Shown: piece after piece, positions 24,049 to 33,209 of the stretch
How the letters are laid out: each line of letters opens with the position of its first letter
Numbering within the stretch: the first letter of the stretch is position 1
Origin: Nocardia miyunensis NBRC 108239
GTDB lineage: Bacteria; Actinomycetota; Actinomycetes; Mycobacteriales; Mycobacteriaceae
Assembly (NCBI RefSeq): GCF_001613065.1
Contig: NZ_BDBQ01000039.1
Location: 1-64,000 of the forward strand
DNA length: 64,000 nt
Direction of reading: 5' to 3'
Notes under the pieces: generated by a model
Told to the model about the DNA's origin: nothing
The model's input: the letters and a program-made list of their open reading frames with translations, nothing else
The model's database searches: none
Translations under genes and position numbers: made by a program

Positions 24049-24726
24049 ATGGGTGCGAAACCACTGTCGGAGATCATTGATTCGGGCTGGGCCGAGGCAT
24101 TGGCGCCGGTGGCCGACCGAATTGCGGCCATGGGTGAATTCCTGCGCGCGGAGAACAACGCCGGACGCGGCTACCTGCCGAAGGGCGAGAACGTGCTGCG
24201 CGCGTTCCAGCGTCCACTGGACAAGGTGCGGGTGCTGATCGTCGGCCAGGATCCCTATCCGACGCCGGGACATGCGATGGGCCTGAGCTTTTCGGTCGCA
24301 CCCGATGTCTCGCCGGTGCCGCGCAGCCTGGCCAACATATTCTCCGAGTACTCCCGGGATCTGGGATTTCCGACGCCGTCCTGCGGTGACCTGTCGCCGT
24401 GGTCGGATCAGGGTGTGCTGATGCTCAACAGGGTGCTCACCGTCTCGCCCGGTCAGCCCGCCTCGCATCGCGGCAAGGGCTGGGAAGCGGTGACCGAGCA
24501 GGCGATTCGCGCGCTCGTGGCGCGTGAGCAGCCGCTGGTGGCGATTCTGTGGGGCCGGGATGCGTCCACCCTCAAGCCGATGCTCGGCGCGGTGCCGTCC
24601 ATCGAATCGGCCCATCCCTCACCGCTGTCGGCCTCCCGTGGATTCTTCGGATCCCAGCCGTTCTCCCGTACCAACGAATTGCTCGGTACATTGGGGGCCG
24701 CCCCGGTCGACTGGCGCCTGCCGTGA
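24049..24726 (+). CDS. ung: uracil-DNA glycosylase
   Basis: A family 1 UDG of 225 residues that removes uracil from DNA. The catalytic water-activating motif GQDPYPTPGHAMGLSFSV and the C-terminal HPSPLSASRGFFGSQPFS loop are intact. The ATG (MGAKPLSEIIDSGW) matches the usual N-terminus; a GTG 30 bases upstream is possible but would add non-conserved residues. It follows thiL, as in M. tuberculosis Rv2977c-Rv2976c. Confidence 0.96.
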   Translation: MGAKPLSEIIDSGWAEALAPVADRIAAMGEFLRAENNAGRGYLPKGENVLRAFQRPLDKVRVLIVGQDPYPTPGHAMGLSFSVAPDVSPVPRSLANIFSEYSRDLGFPTPSCGDLSPWSDQGVLMLNRVLTVSPGQPASHRGKGWEAVTEQAIRALVAREQPLVAILWGRDASTLKPMLGAVPSIESAHPSPLSASRGFFGSQPFSRTNELLGTLGAAPVDWRLP

Positions 24727-24762
24727 CCGGGTGTTCTAACTCATCACAGTAGGAGCAGATGC

Positions 24763-25032
24763 ATGCAGATCAAGTCCGTGCGCGGTGCCATCGTGACCGT
24801 CGCTGCCGGTGCGGCCATCCTGGGGGCGCCGGTTGCGGCAGCACAGGCCAAGACCATTCCGCTGGAGCAGGTTCCGGCCGCACCCGCGAATCCTGAGCAG
24901 GCCGCGCCGGTGCTGGCGCTGTACGACCCGCAGACGGGTTCCGCCTCGCTGTCGTCGAATGTGAACGCGTTCGGCCTGTGCGCCCTCCAGAGCATCAGCG
25001 CGAATGTGCAGTGCCTGGGCGGCGGTAGGTAA
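24763..25032 (+). CDS. small secreted protein of unknown function
   Basis: An 89-residue protein with a clear Sec signal peptide (hydrophobic GAIVTVAAGAAILGAPVAA, likely cleaved after AQA). The mature part of about 60 residues is Pro/Ala-rich at first and ends with two cysteines (GLCALQ and VQCLGGGR) that could form one disulfide. A GGAG site precedes the ATG. No domain is recognised. Similar tiny exported proteins are frequent in nocardiae. It lies between ung and a convergent GNAT gene. Confidence 0.75.
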   Translation: MQIKSVRGAIVTVAAGAAILGAPVAAAQAKTIPLEQVPAAPANPEQAAPVLALYDPQTGSASLSSNVNAFGLCALQSISANVQCLGGGR

Positions 25033-25072
25033 TTCCGGTCGGTAGCGCCGCGCCCCCCGGTGCGGGTCCGCC

Positions 25073-25597
25073 CTAGCGGGCCGGGGCCGCATCGGCTGGG
25101 CGCAGCATCCGGACTTCGATACTGGGGGAGAAGCGTTCGACTCGTCGAGCGCCGTCGAGTTCGAAACCGTACTTGCGATAGAAGCTCTGAGCGCGGGGAT
25201 TCTCCTCGAACACCCACAGGAAGGTATCCCTGCGGGTGTCCAGGACTTCGCGCATCAGATCGTGTGCGAGTCCGGTGCCGTACCACGCGGCCCGGACGTA
25301 CATCGCGGACAATTCCCGTTCGGCGGGCGTGTCGCCGGTTTTGTCGATCGCGCGGATGCCGGCGAAGCCGACGACCGCGTCGTCGACGAGGGCGACGCGT
25401 ATCGCATCCGGGGGCCGCGTCGCGGCCCGGATGCGTTCCCACTGTTCGGCCCGGCGTTCGATGTCGAAGGCGTCCAGGACGTGGTCCGGGATCAGCCCCC
25501 GATAGGCCTCACGCCAGCAGCCGATATGGCATTCGGCGAGGCTGTGGCAGTGTTCGGCGCGCAGCGGGGTGACGTGCCAGGTGTGGTCGGATGTCAT
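25073..25597 (-). CDS. GNAT-family N-acetyltransferase
   Basis: A 174-residue acetyltransferase fold. Motif A is degenerate but visible (LSAMYVRAAWYGTGLAHDLMREVLD), followed by FLWVFEENPRAQSFYRKYGFELDG, the usual motif B. It uses acetyl-CoA; the acceptor is unknown. The N-terminus (CHSLAECHIGCWREAYRGLIPD) is typical of the subgroup that includes streptothricin- and small-molecule-type GNATs, which does not fix a substrate. It is tandem with rpmB on the minus strand but separated by a hairpin. Confidence 0.85.
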   Translation of the reverse strand: MTSDHTWHVTPLRAEHCHSLAECHIGCWREAYRGLIPDHVLDAFDIERRAEQWERIRAATRPPDAIRVALVDDAVVGFAGIRAIDKTGDTPAERELSAMYVRAAWYGTGLAHDLMREVLDTRRDTFLWVFEENPRAQSFYRKYGFELDGARRVERFSPSIEVRMLRPADAAPAR

Positions 25598-25624
25598 CTC
25601 GGCACCTGTGTGTAAACGACGACA

Positions 25625-25653
25625 CCCCGGACCACCCTCATCGGGTGCCGGGG
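25625..25653 (-). terminator. terminator of rpmB
   Basis: CCCCGG/CCGGGG outer stem with an ACCC/GGGT inner stem, 24 bases beyond the rpmB stop. The hairpin has a small internal loop and sits at the upstream edge of the GNAT gene. Confidence 0.55.
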
Positions 25654-25676
25654 CGTCGACGAACGGTTCGTGCAGC

Positions 25677-25868
25677 TCAGCCGCGAACGACCTTGCCCGC
25701 CTTCAGGCAGGAGGTGCAGACGTTCATACGGCGGGTGTTGCCGGGGGCAACCTGCGCGCGAACGGTCTGGATGTTCGGGTTCCAGCGACGGTTGGTGCGC
25801 CGGTGCGAGTGCGAAACCGACTTACCGAAGCCGGGGCCCTTGGCGCAGACGTCGCAGACGGCAGCCAT
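25677..25868 (-). CDS. rpmB: 50S ribosomal protein L28 (zinc-binding form)
   Basis: A 63-residue ribosomal protein, MAAVCDVCAKGPGFGKS... The CxxC pairs (CDVC and CTSC) are intact, so this is the zinc-ribbon C+ form rather than the zinc-independent paralogue induced on zinc starvation. The start was set at MAAVC, with AAGGAG 9 bases upstream; an ATG six codons earlier would include the Shine-Dalgarno itself. The gene is divergent from the DAK2 gene across a 450-base gap. Confidence 0.96.
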   Translation of the reverse strand: MAAVCDVCAKGPGFGKSVSHSHRRTNRRWNPNIQTVRAQVAPGNTRRMNVCTSCLKAGKVVRG

Positions 25869-26319
25869 AGTCGCGAGCTCCTTCATGTCATGTTCGGATT
25901 GCTGTCATCGCAGACAGCCGATCCGGAAACGTATCGTCCAATGCCTGCCGACGAGGGCGTCGGCGACGCGACCGACCGACGGCCGCGTGAGGCAACCCTG
26001 CAAGAGTAGCCGTCGGTGACGAGCGATGTCCAATCGCCCCCGACGGCTCGGTACCGGGCTGGTCGGCGCACGAATGGCCGGCCGGACCGACCGGAGGCCC
26101 GAGCGGTGTGAAGGTTCGGTGACCGGGCCGGACTCGCGAGCGAGTGGGCGCATGACCGCTTGACGAGGCGAAGTCCGGCAGGCCGTCACAGACGGCAACT
26201 GTTCCGGCATGGCGACGTGAAGGATTGCCGCCGTGGCGATGCGGTGTCGGTGTGGGTGATTACGCTGGCGATGGATCTGGGTGGTCGCCGAGATCGTGGT
26301 CGCAGCTGGGAGCGGAAGG
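25869..26319. other. divergent intergenic region, rpmB / DAK2 gene
   Basis: No supported gene. It must hold the rpmB promoter and that of the DAK2-recG unit. No clear -35/-10 pair, riboswitch or strong hairpin could be identified; the open frames across it have no protein character. Confidence 0.4.
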
Positions 26320-28128
26320 ATGGTGACGGTGCCCGGGGTCCGGGAGGTGCTCGATGGGTCCGCGATGGTCCGGTGGGGACAGCTCTGCCTGATGGGCCTG
26401 GAGCGCCACCGCGACGAGATCAACGCGCTGAACGTATTCCCGGTGGCCGACGCGGACACCGGAACCAACCTCCTGGCCACCATGCGCGCCGCGGTCACCG
26501 CCGCCCAGGATGCGCTGGGTGCCGCAGACGCACGGCCGGATGAAGCCGATCCCGAATCAACAGGCAGCGCGGTGGACAGCGACGACGCGGGTCGCACCGA
26601 TGCGAGCGGCGGCAATGGCGGAGTCGTCGAGAGTGGCGGTTGGCCCGACGGTGATGCGGGTGAGGCTCCGGTCGCGATGGCCGGTGCGGGTCGTGGTGAC
26701 CCGATCGACGGTGATGCGGGCGAGGTCCTTGCCACGATGGCCCGTGCGGGGACGGCCGGGGCGCGGGGGAATTCCGGGATCATCCTGTCCCAGGTGTTGC
26801 GGGGGCTTGCGGTTGCGGTGCCCAGCGGGCCGGTGACCGCGCGGAACTTGCGGGAGGCGCTGCGGCGGGCGGCGGTTCTGGTGCGTGCGGCGTTGAGCGA
26901 CCCCGTCGAGGGCACGATGCTCAGCGTGCTGGAGGCGGCCGCGGATCGGGCGGCGGACTGTCCGGAGACCGAGTTGGGGGAGGTGGCTCGGGCGGCCGCG
27001 GACGGCGCGTGCAAGGCGTTGGGTGATACGCCCTCGCAGTTGGGGGTGCTGCGCGCGGCGGGTGTGGTGGATGCCGGGGCACGTGGGCTGCTGGTGGTGC
27101 TGGACGCGCTGGTGGCGGTGATCACCGGACAGGCTCCGGCACGGCAGGAGTATCGATCGAACACGGTGTCGGATGTGCCCGAACCTGCCGTGCGGCAAGA
27201 TCATTCGGTGCCGGGCGATCCGGTGGCGCCGCAGTACGAGGTGATGTACCTGCTGTCCGGGACGACCGGCCCGCGCATCGATGTATTGCGCGAAAGTCTT
27301 GCGCGCCTGGGTGATTCGGTGGTCGTGGTGGGCGACGACGAGGACGGCTGGTCGGCGCACGTGCACTGCGCGGATGCGGGCGCGGCCGTGGAGGCGGGGC
27401 TGGCCGCGGGCACGCTGAGCCGGATTCGCATCGAGGGATTGATGGTGAATCCGCTTGCCGCGCAAGGATCTTCCGATCGCGGCATCCTCGCGGTCGCGGC
27501 GGGCGCGGGTGCCGCGCGGCTGTTCGAGGATTCCGGAGCGACGGTGCTGGACGGCGAGGTCACCGCCGACGTACTGCTCGCCGCGATCCGGCGCATGCCG
27601 CAGCGCGAGGTGCTGGTGCTGCCGAACGGTGCGCTGGCCGCACACGAATTGGTCGCGGTCGGTATGGCCGCCCGCAACGGGGCCGTACCCCGGGAGGTGT
27701 TGATGCTGCCGAGCGGATCGATGGTGCAGGGCATGGCGGCGCTGGCCGTGCACGACGGCGGCCGGATCGCCGTGGACGACGCGTTCGCCATGTCCGAGGC
27801 GGCGGCGGCCACCCGCTGGGGTGCGCTGCGCGTCGCCCGCGAGCGGGCGCTGACCATCGTGGGCACCTGTGCCCGCGGTGACGGACTCGGCCTGGTCGGC
27901 AACGATGTCGTGGTCATCGATCCCGAGCCGCGCGCCGCGGCCCGCACCCTGCTGGATCGGATGCTCGGCCTCGGCGGCGAACTGGTCACCCTGCTGCTGG
28001 GCGCGGACGCACCGGACGAGCTTGGCGAAGATCTGGCCGAACACATCACAGCGACATTTCCCGGGGTCGAGGTGGTCGCCTACAGCGGCGGTCAGCCCGT
28101 GGATCTGGTGCAGATCGGGGTGGAATAA
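26320..28128 (+). CDS. DAK2-domain protein (FakA/YloV-like kinase)
   Basis: A 602-residue protein. The N-terminal DAK2 domain (LNVFPVADADTGTNLLATMR with its metal-binding aspartates) binds nucleotide. The C-terminal part (from about 310) resembles the FakA/YloV C-terminal region. In firmicutes FakA phosphorylates fatty acids presented by FakB; the actinobacterial substrate is unproven. An acidic, Gly/Ser/Asp-rich insert of about 80 residues splits the DAK2 domain before RAGTAGARGNSGIILSQ and contains a degenerate copy of the next 20 residues. An ATG after a GGGAGCGGAAGG stretch was chosen over a GTG at 26281. recG follows 2 bases later, as in Rv2974c-Rv2973c. Confidence 0.85.
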   Translation: MVTVPGVREVLDGSAMVRWGQLCLMGLERHRDEINALNVFPVADADTGTNLLATMRAAVTAAQDALGAADARPDEADPESTGSAVDSDDAGRTDASGGNGGVVESGGWPDGDAGEAPVAMAGAGRGDPIDGDAGEVLATMARAGTAGARGNSGIILSQVLRGLAVAVPSGPVTARNLREALRRAAVLVRAALSDPVEGTMLSVLEAAADRAADCPETELGEVARAAADGACKALGDTPSQLGVLRAAGVVDAGARGLLVVLDALVAVITGQAPARQEYRSNTVSDVPEPAVRQDHSVPGDPVAPQYEVMYLLSGTTGPRIDVLRESLARLGDSVVVVGDDEDGWSAHVHCADAGAAVEAGLAAGTLSRIRIEGLMVNPLAAQGSSDRGILAVAAGAGAARLFEDSGATVLDGEVTADVLLAAIRRMPQREVLVLPNGALAAHELVAVGMAARNGAVPREVLMLPSGSMVQGMAALAVHDGGRIAVDDAFAMSEAAAATRWGALRVARERALTIVGTCARGDGLGLVGNDVVVIDPEPRAAARTLLDRMLGLGGELVTLLLGADAPDELGEDLAEHITATFPGVEVVAYSGGQPVDLVQIGVE

Positions 28129-28130
28129 CC

Positions 28131-30398
28131 ATGGCGACACTGCGGGACCGGCTCGATCACGTGCTCGGGGTGAAGGCGGCCGACTCACTGGCTGACGCCT
28201 TCGACATGCAGACGGTCGAGGATCTGCTGCGGCACTATCCGCTGCGGTATGCCACACAGGGCCAGCCGCTGAGCGAGGAGGCCCCGGAGGAGGGCGCGCA
28301 CCTGACCCTCGTCGGCGTGGTCACGAAAACCGAACTGCGGCCGATGAAGAACCGCCGCGGCCGGTTGTTGAAGGTCGAACTCGACGCCGGGTCCGCGAAA
28401 CCGGTCGAGATCACCTTCTTCAACGGTGACAAGGTGAGCTATCTGGTGAAACAGGGTGTGCGAGCGATGATGTCGGGCACCGTGCACTGGTGGCGGCCGG
28501 ACCGCTGGAATCTGTCGCACCCCTCGTACCTGATCCTGCCCGAGGCCGGGGAGTCGGTGGAGAATCTCACCGCGGTGCGCGGCAGCGGCGATCTGCGCGG
28601 ACTGGCGCAGAGCGCGAAAGGCGAACAAGGCGTTGATGTCTCGTTCTTCGAGCGCGAGTACATCCCGGTCTACCCGGCGACGGCGAAGGTGCAGAGCTGG
28701 GATCTGCTCGCCTGCGTGCGGCAGGTGCTCGATCAGCTGGATCCGATCGATGATCCACTGCCGCAGAATCTTCGGGCCGAACGCGAACTGCTCGCGGTCT
28801 CGGACGCGCTGCGCCTGATCCACCTGCCCGAACGCAAGTCCGATATCGAACAGGCAAGGGAGCGTTTGCGTTTCGACGAGGCGCTGGCCCTACAGCTGGT
28901 CCTGGCCGAACGCAAGCACGATGCCGAGGGCCGTGCCGCCAAACCCTGCCCGCCCCGGACCGGCGGTATCGCAACGGAATTCGACAAGCGCCTGCCGTTC
29001 GAGCTCACCGCGGGACAGCAGCAGGTGATCACGGAGATCTCCGAGGATCTGTCCCGCCCGCACCCGATGCACCGGCTGCTGCAGGGTGAGGTCGGTTCCG
29101 GCAAGACCATCGTCGCCCTGCACGCGATGCTGCAGGTCGTCGACGCCGGGCAGCAGTGTGCGCTGCTCGCACCCACCGAAGTGCTTGCCGCCCAGCACTA
29201 TCGGTCGTTGCGCGGGATGCTCGGCGAGCTCGGCACGGCCGGCGAGCTGGGCGCGGCGGACGATGCCACCAAGGTCGTGCTGATGACCGGCTCGATGTCC
29301 GCGAGTGCGAAGAAGGCCGCGCTGCTGGACGCGGTGACCGGCGAGGCCGGAATCGTCATCGGCACGCACGCGCTGATCCAGGACAACGTCGAATTCCTCG
29401 ACCTGGGCATGGTGATCGTCGACGAACAGCACCGCTTCGGCGTGGAGCAGCGGGATGCGTTGCGCGCCAAGGCCGCACCGGGCGTCAGTCCGCATCTGCT
29501 GGTGATGACCGCGACCCCGATCCCGCGCACCATCGCCATGACCACCCTGGGCGATCTGGAGACCTCGACACTGACCGAACTGCCGCGCGGACGCTCACCC
29601 ATCACCACCCGGGTGGTGCCCGCCAGAATGCATCCGAAATGGGTGGACCGGGCCTGGGAGCGGATCCGCGAGGAGGTCGGGCAGGGCCGTCAGGCCTACG
29701 TGGTGTGCTCGCGGATCGGCGAGGAGGAGGACAAGCCGAAGGCCAAGGGGCGCAAGGCGAAACCGGAGGAGGAGAAGGAGGGGCCGACCACACATGCGGC
29801 CCGGGACGTCTACGAGACGCTCTCGGCCGGTGCGCTGGCGGGCCTGCGGGTCGGGCTGCTGCACGGGCGGCTGCCGAGCGACGAGAAGGACGCGGTCATG
29901 CGCGCGTTCAACGACGGTGAGATCGATGTGCTGGTGTGCACCACCGTCGTCGAGGTGGGCGTGGACGTGCCCAACGCGACGGTCATGGTGATCGTGGACG
30001 CCGACCGCTTCGGCGTGAGCCAGCTGCATCAGCTGCGCGGCCGCGTCGGGCGCGGCAAGCATCCCGGACTGTGCCTGCTGATCACCGAGACCTCCCCGAT
30101 GGGTACGGCGATGGCCCGGCTCGAGGCGGTCGCGGGCACCCTGGACGGATTCGAATTGTCGGTACTGGATCTGCGCCAGCGCCGGGAGGGCGACGTCCTC
30201 GGCTCGGCCCAGTCCGGCACCGCGCGGTCGCTGCGCCTGCTGTCGCTGCTCGACGATCTCGAGGTGATCAGCGCCGCGCAGGAGCTCGCTCGTGAGATCG
30301 TCGAATCGGATCCGGGACTGGCGCGTCATCCCGGCCTGGCGACGATGATGCGCGCGGCGGTCGACGGCGAACGCCTGGAGTACCTGGCCAAGTCGTAG
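28131..30398 (+). CDS. recG: ATP-dependent DNA helicase RecG
   Basis: A 755-residue branch-migrating helicase for stalled forks and Holliday junctions. The N-terminal wedge (OB) domain is followed by Walker A (GEVGSGKTIVALHAML), the DEQH box (IVDEQHRFGVEQR), motif III (MTATPIPRT), and motifs V and VI (TTVVEVGVDVPNA and HQLRGRVGRG). A Lys/Glu-rich linker (about residues 535-556) lengthens the second helicase domain, as is common in actinobacteria. The ATG lies 2 bases after the DAK2 gene stop, so the two are translationally linked. Confidence 0.97.
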   Translation: MATLRDRLDHVLGVKAADSLADAFDMQTVEDLLRHYPLRYATQGQPLSEEAPEEGAHLTLVGVVTKTELRPMKNRRGRLLKVELDAGSAKPVEITFFNGDKVSYLVKQGVRAMMSGTVHWWRPDRWNLSHPSYLILPEAGESVENLTAVRGSGDLRGLAQSAKGEQGVDVSFFEREYIPVYPATAKVQSWDLLACVRQVLDQLDPIDDPLPQNLRAERELLAVSDALRLIHLPERKSDIEQARERLRFDEALALQLVLAERKHDAEGRAAKPCPPRTGGIATEFDKRLPFELTAGQQQVITEISEDLSRPHPMHRLLQGEVGSGKTIVALHAMLQVVDAGQQCALLAPTEVLAAQHYRSLRGMLGELGTAGELGAADDATKVVLMTGSMSASAKKAALLDAVTGEAGIVIGTHALIQDNVEFLDLGMVIVDEQHRFGVEQRDALRAKAAPGVSPHLLVMTATPIPRTIAMTTLGDLETSTLTELPRGRSPITTRVVPARMHPKWVDRAWERIREEVGQGRQAYVVCSRIGEEEDKPKAKGRKAKPEEEKEGPTTHAARDVYETLSAGALAGLRVGLLHGRLPSDEKDAVMRAFNDGEIDVLVCTTVVEVGVDVPNATVMVIVDADRFGVSQLHQLRGRVGRGKHPGLCLLITETSPMGTAMARLEAVAGTLDGFELSVLDLRQRREGDVLGSAQSGTARSLRLLSLLDDLEVISAAQELAREIVESDPGLARHPGLATMMRAAVDGERLEYLAKS

Positions 30399-30792
30399 TC
30401 GGGTCCGGCCCGGGCGGCGGTGTCACCCGGTGGTGACTCGTTCCGGTTCGGCGGGTGCGAGCGGTGAGTCCGTCGCGGTGTCCCAACTGGGTCGGGGTGT
30501 ATGTGGCGAGGCTTGGCTGTGGTGATCTGGTTCGGCCGGGTGGGTGTGCGGGTGGTGGGCTCGATTCGCGGTGATCTGGCGGGGCCGGGCCGGTGTGCGA
30601 GTGACGAGCCGGGTCGGGAACATGTCCGTGCGGGTGAGATGCTCCGACGGCGAAATGCTTCGGTCGGGCGGGGGCGGTGGGCGTAAGCGTTGGAGACTCG
30701 GCCGGGCGCGGGCGTCAGCGGGACGGCCGACCCTGGATGCGCGCGGGCGTCGGCGGGGTGCGGGCGTTGTAAAGGAAAGGAGCGGCGGTTCT
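30399..30792 (+). other. G-rich intergenic region after recG
   Basis: No gene is supported. The plus strand is strongly G-skewed with many GGTG/GGGTG runs; a 61-codon frame (30501-30686) and longer antisense frames lack domains and ribosome-binding sites. The end of the gap carries the AAAGGAAAGGAG Shine-Dalgarno of the next gene. Confidence 0.4.
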
Positions 30793-31707
30793 GTGGTCGC
30801 GATAGATTTCGGGCGGGTGCGCAGGGGCGCGATACCGCAGTTGTTCTCGCGGGTGCCGGTGTGGCAGGGCATCGGCGGGATGCCGCCGACGTTGCTGGTG
30901 CTGGCGGGCATCGTCAGCGTGCAGGTGGGTGCGGCGCTGGCCACCGAATTGTTCGCCGCGACGGGCCCCGCCGGTGCGGTGAGCCTGCGGCTGTTCTTCG
31001 CCGGGGTCGTCCTGCTGGTGTTCTGGCGTTCCTCGTTGCGGATCGAACGTCGGGCGCTGCCGGTCGTCCTCGGATACGGCGCGGTACTGGCGCTGATGAA
31101 CCTGTCCTTTTACGAGGCGATCGATCGTATTCCGCTCGGCATGGCCGTGACCCTCGAATTCCTGGGTCCGCTGGCGGTGGCCCTGGCCGGCTCGCGGCGC
31201 TGGATCGATCCGGTGTGGGCGGTTCTGGCCGGGGCCGGGGTGCTGTTGCTGACGAGGGCGGCCGGGCATGTGCCCTGGCTGGGTGTGCTGCTGGCGCTGG
31301 GGGCGGCGACCTGCTGGGCCGGTTACATCCTGCTCGGTGCGAAACTCGGCGAGAAGACAAGCGGCGGTGGGGGATTGGCGGTGGCGATGGCGTTCGGCGG
31401 AGTGCTCATGGCGCCGGTGGGCATCGCGGGTGCGGGGACCGCGCTGCTGCATCCGTCGGTGCTGGCGGCCGGTTTCGGAGTCGCGATGCTGTCCTCGGTG
31501 CTGCCGTATTCGGTCGAGCTCGAGGCGCTGCGCCGGATTCCGCCGCGGGTGTTCGGAGTGCTGATGAGTCTCGAACCCGCCGTCGCGGCCATGGCCGGAT
31601 TACTCGTGCTGGGCCAGCAGATGAGCCTGCCGCAGTGGGGCGGGATCGCGTGCGTCGTGGCGGCGTCGGCGGGCGCGACACGCACCGGGCGGGGAGATCA
31701 CGTCTGA
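30793..31707 (+). CDS. EamA-family (RhtA-like) exporter
   Basis: A 304-residue inner-membrane protein with about ten hydrophobic helices in two EamA repeats. Recognisable pieces are FYEAIDRIPLGMAVTLEFLGPL in the first repeat and SVLPYSVELEALRRIPPRVFGVL in the second, typical of RhtA, which exports threonine and homoserine. The GTG start has AAAGGAG 10 bases upstream. Longer in-frame starts lack hydrophobic character. It converges on the PrpR/RamB-type gene. The substrate is inferred from subfamily resemblance only. Confidence 0.85.
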   Translation: MVAIDFGRVRRGAIPQLFSRVPVWQGIGGMPPTLLVLAGIVSVQVGAALATELFAATGPAGAVSLRLFFAGVVLLVFWRSSLRIERRALPVVLGYGAVLALMNLSFYEAIDRIPLGMAVTLEFLGPLAVALAGSRRWIDPVWAVLAGAGVLLLTRAAGHVPWLGVLLALGAATCWAGYILLGAKLGEKTSGGGGLAVAMAFGGVLMAPVGIAGAGTALLHPSVLAAGFGVAMLSSVLPYSVELEALRRIPPRVFGVLMSLEPAVAAMAGLLVLGQQMSLPQWGGIACVVAASAGATRTGRGDHV

Positions 31708-31780
31708 GGGCGTGCGCGGTGAACGTCGGAACGGTGCGCATGCTGGAGCCGAGCGTCGGTGAAAGGGCGTGAGCCGGTCG

Positions 31781-33202
31781 TCAGCGGATCGCGCGCGGAT
31801 AGGGCAGGTCGACCGACGTGGTCTCGGTGACCGCCAGCGGCCTGCCGATCTGCGGGAAGGCGCGCTGCGGGCAGGAGGAACGCTCGCACACCTTGCAGCC
31901 CGCACCGATCGGGACCGCGGCCGACGGGTCGTCCAGTTGCAGCCCGTGCGAGTAGACCAGCCGGTCGGCGTATTCGATATCGCAGCCGAGGCCGATGGCG
32001 AATTCCTTGGTGGCCGTGCTGAATCCGCGCGGTGCGGGCTGGGTGGTGCGCGCCACCCAGAGATAGCGGCGGCCGTCGGGCATCGCGGCGACCTGGGTGA
32101 GCACCCGGCCCGGATTCGCGAACGCCTCGTGCACCACCCACAGCGGGCAGCTGCCGCCGACGCGGGAGAAGTGGAACGCGGTCGCGGACTGTCGTTTGGA
32201 GATGTTCCCGGCGCGATCGGTGCGCACGAAGAAGAACGGCACACCGCGCTGTCCCTGCCGCTGCAGGGTGCTCAGGCGATGGCAGACGGTTTCGAAGCCC
32301 ACCTCGAAGCGCAGTCCGAGGAGATCTATGTCATAGCGCAGTTCTTCGGCCGAGCGCAGAAATTTTCCGTACGGAAGTACCAGTGCACCGGCGAAGTAGT
32401 TGGCCAGCCCGACCCGGGCCAGTGCGCGTGATTCGCCGGTCAGCGAGGGCGTCCCGGCGATCACCTCGTCCAGCAGCGGCCCGTACAGCAGGAACGCCAG
32501 CGTCGTGGCGATCTGGAAGGCGCGCTGTCCCGGACGCAGCCGTCGTGCCAGGGTGAGGGTGCGGCTGTCCGGATCGTAATGCCGTTTGGGTATGGCCGGA
32601 TCGGCCCCGTCGCCGCGGACCAGCACGGTCACCCGCGCACGTTCCTCCGCGACGCGGGCCAGCTGGCGATCCAGGGAGCCGATCGTCAGGTTGGATTCCT
32701 CGAACAGCTGCTCGGCGGCCAGATCCAGCTGGGCGATGTGATTGTGGTGGTCGTAGAAGAAGTCGCGCACATCCTCGTAGGGCATCGGCACCCCGGGCGC
32801 ACCGGTCGGGGTGGCGACCTTGGAGGAGAGCAGATCGAGCTGATCGGTGGCCGCGCGCAGGCGGCGATGCATGGCGACGATGGTCTTGGCGACCTCGGGC
32901 AGGCGGGTGGCCAGATCCTCGACCTCGGCGGCGGGCGGTGCGGTGCCGCCGGCGGCTTCGACCAGAACCTCGTGCAGATCCGAGACCAGGCGCGCGTCGG
33001 AGTCCGCGGCGAAGAACTGCACATCAAGATCGAAGGTCGAATTCAGTTTCAGCAGAACGGGAATGGTGAGCGGCCGCTGGTCGCGCTCGAGCTGATTGAG
33101 ATAGCTGGGCGAGAGCTCGAGGGACTTTGCCAGGGCGGCTTGCGTCATCCGCCGTTCCTCGCGCAATCGCCGGAGTCGGGCACCCGCATACATCTTGCGC
33201 AC
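31781..33202 (-). CDS. PrpR/RamB-type short-chain acyl-CoA regulator
   Basis: A 473-residue regulator. It has an N-terminal XRE helix-turn-helix (GARLRRLREERRMTQAALA then SPSYLNQLERDQRPLT), a central IrrE/metallopeptidase-like region (LANYFAGALVLPYGKFL) and a C-terminal short-chain fatty acyl-CoA regulator domain with four cysteines (GGSCPLW and GAGCKVCERSSCPQRAFP) that resemble the Fe-S site reported for mycobacterial PrpR. RamB and PrpR control acetate, propionate and glyoxylate-shunt genes. GTG (VRKMYAGARL) fits the family start; ATGs at 33193 and 33253 are alternatives and none has a good Shine-Dalgarno. Its divergence from pyc suggests control of anaplerosis. Confidence 0.88.
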   Translation of the reverse strand: MRKMYAGARLRRLREERRMTQAALAKSLELSPSYLNQLERDQRPLTIPVLLKLNSTFDLDVQFFAADSDARLVSDLHEVLVEAAGGTAPPAAEVEDLATRLPEVAKTIVAMHRRLRAATDQLDLLSSKVATPTGAPGVPMPYEDVRDFFYDHHNHIAQLDLAAEQLFEESNLTIGSLDRQLARVAEERARVTVLVRGDGADPAIPKRHYDPDSRTLTLARRLRPGQRAFQIATTLAFLLYGPLLDEVIAGTPSLTGESRALARVGLANYFAGALVLPYGKFLRSAEELRYDIDLLGLRFEVGFETVCHRLSTLQRQGQRGVPFFFVRTDRAGNISKRQSATAFHFSRVGGSCPLWVVHEAFANPGRVLTQVAAMPDGRRYLWVARTTQPAPRGFSTATKEFAIGLGCDIEYADRLVYSHGLQLDDPSAAVPIGAGCKVCERSSCPQRAFPQIGRPLAVTETTSVDLPYPRAIR

Positions 33203-33209
33203 GTGCAAG
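33194..33209. promoter_or_regulatory. candidate operator at the regulator start
   Basis: CTTGCGCACGTGCAAG is an inverted repeat of CTTGC/GCAAG around a CACGTG-like core, overlapping the proposed start codon. RamB/PrpR sites contain TTTGCAA-like halves, so this suggests autoregulation; the match is partial. Confidence 0.35.

Noticed and set aside
30501..30686. 61-codon frame in the gap after recG
   Set aside because: No Shine-Dalgarno, no domain and a composition explained by the local G skew.
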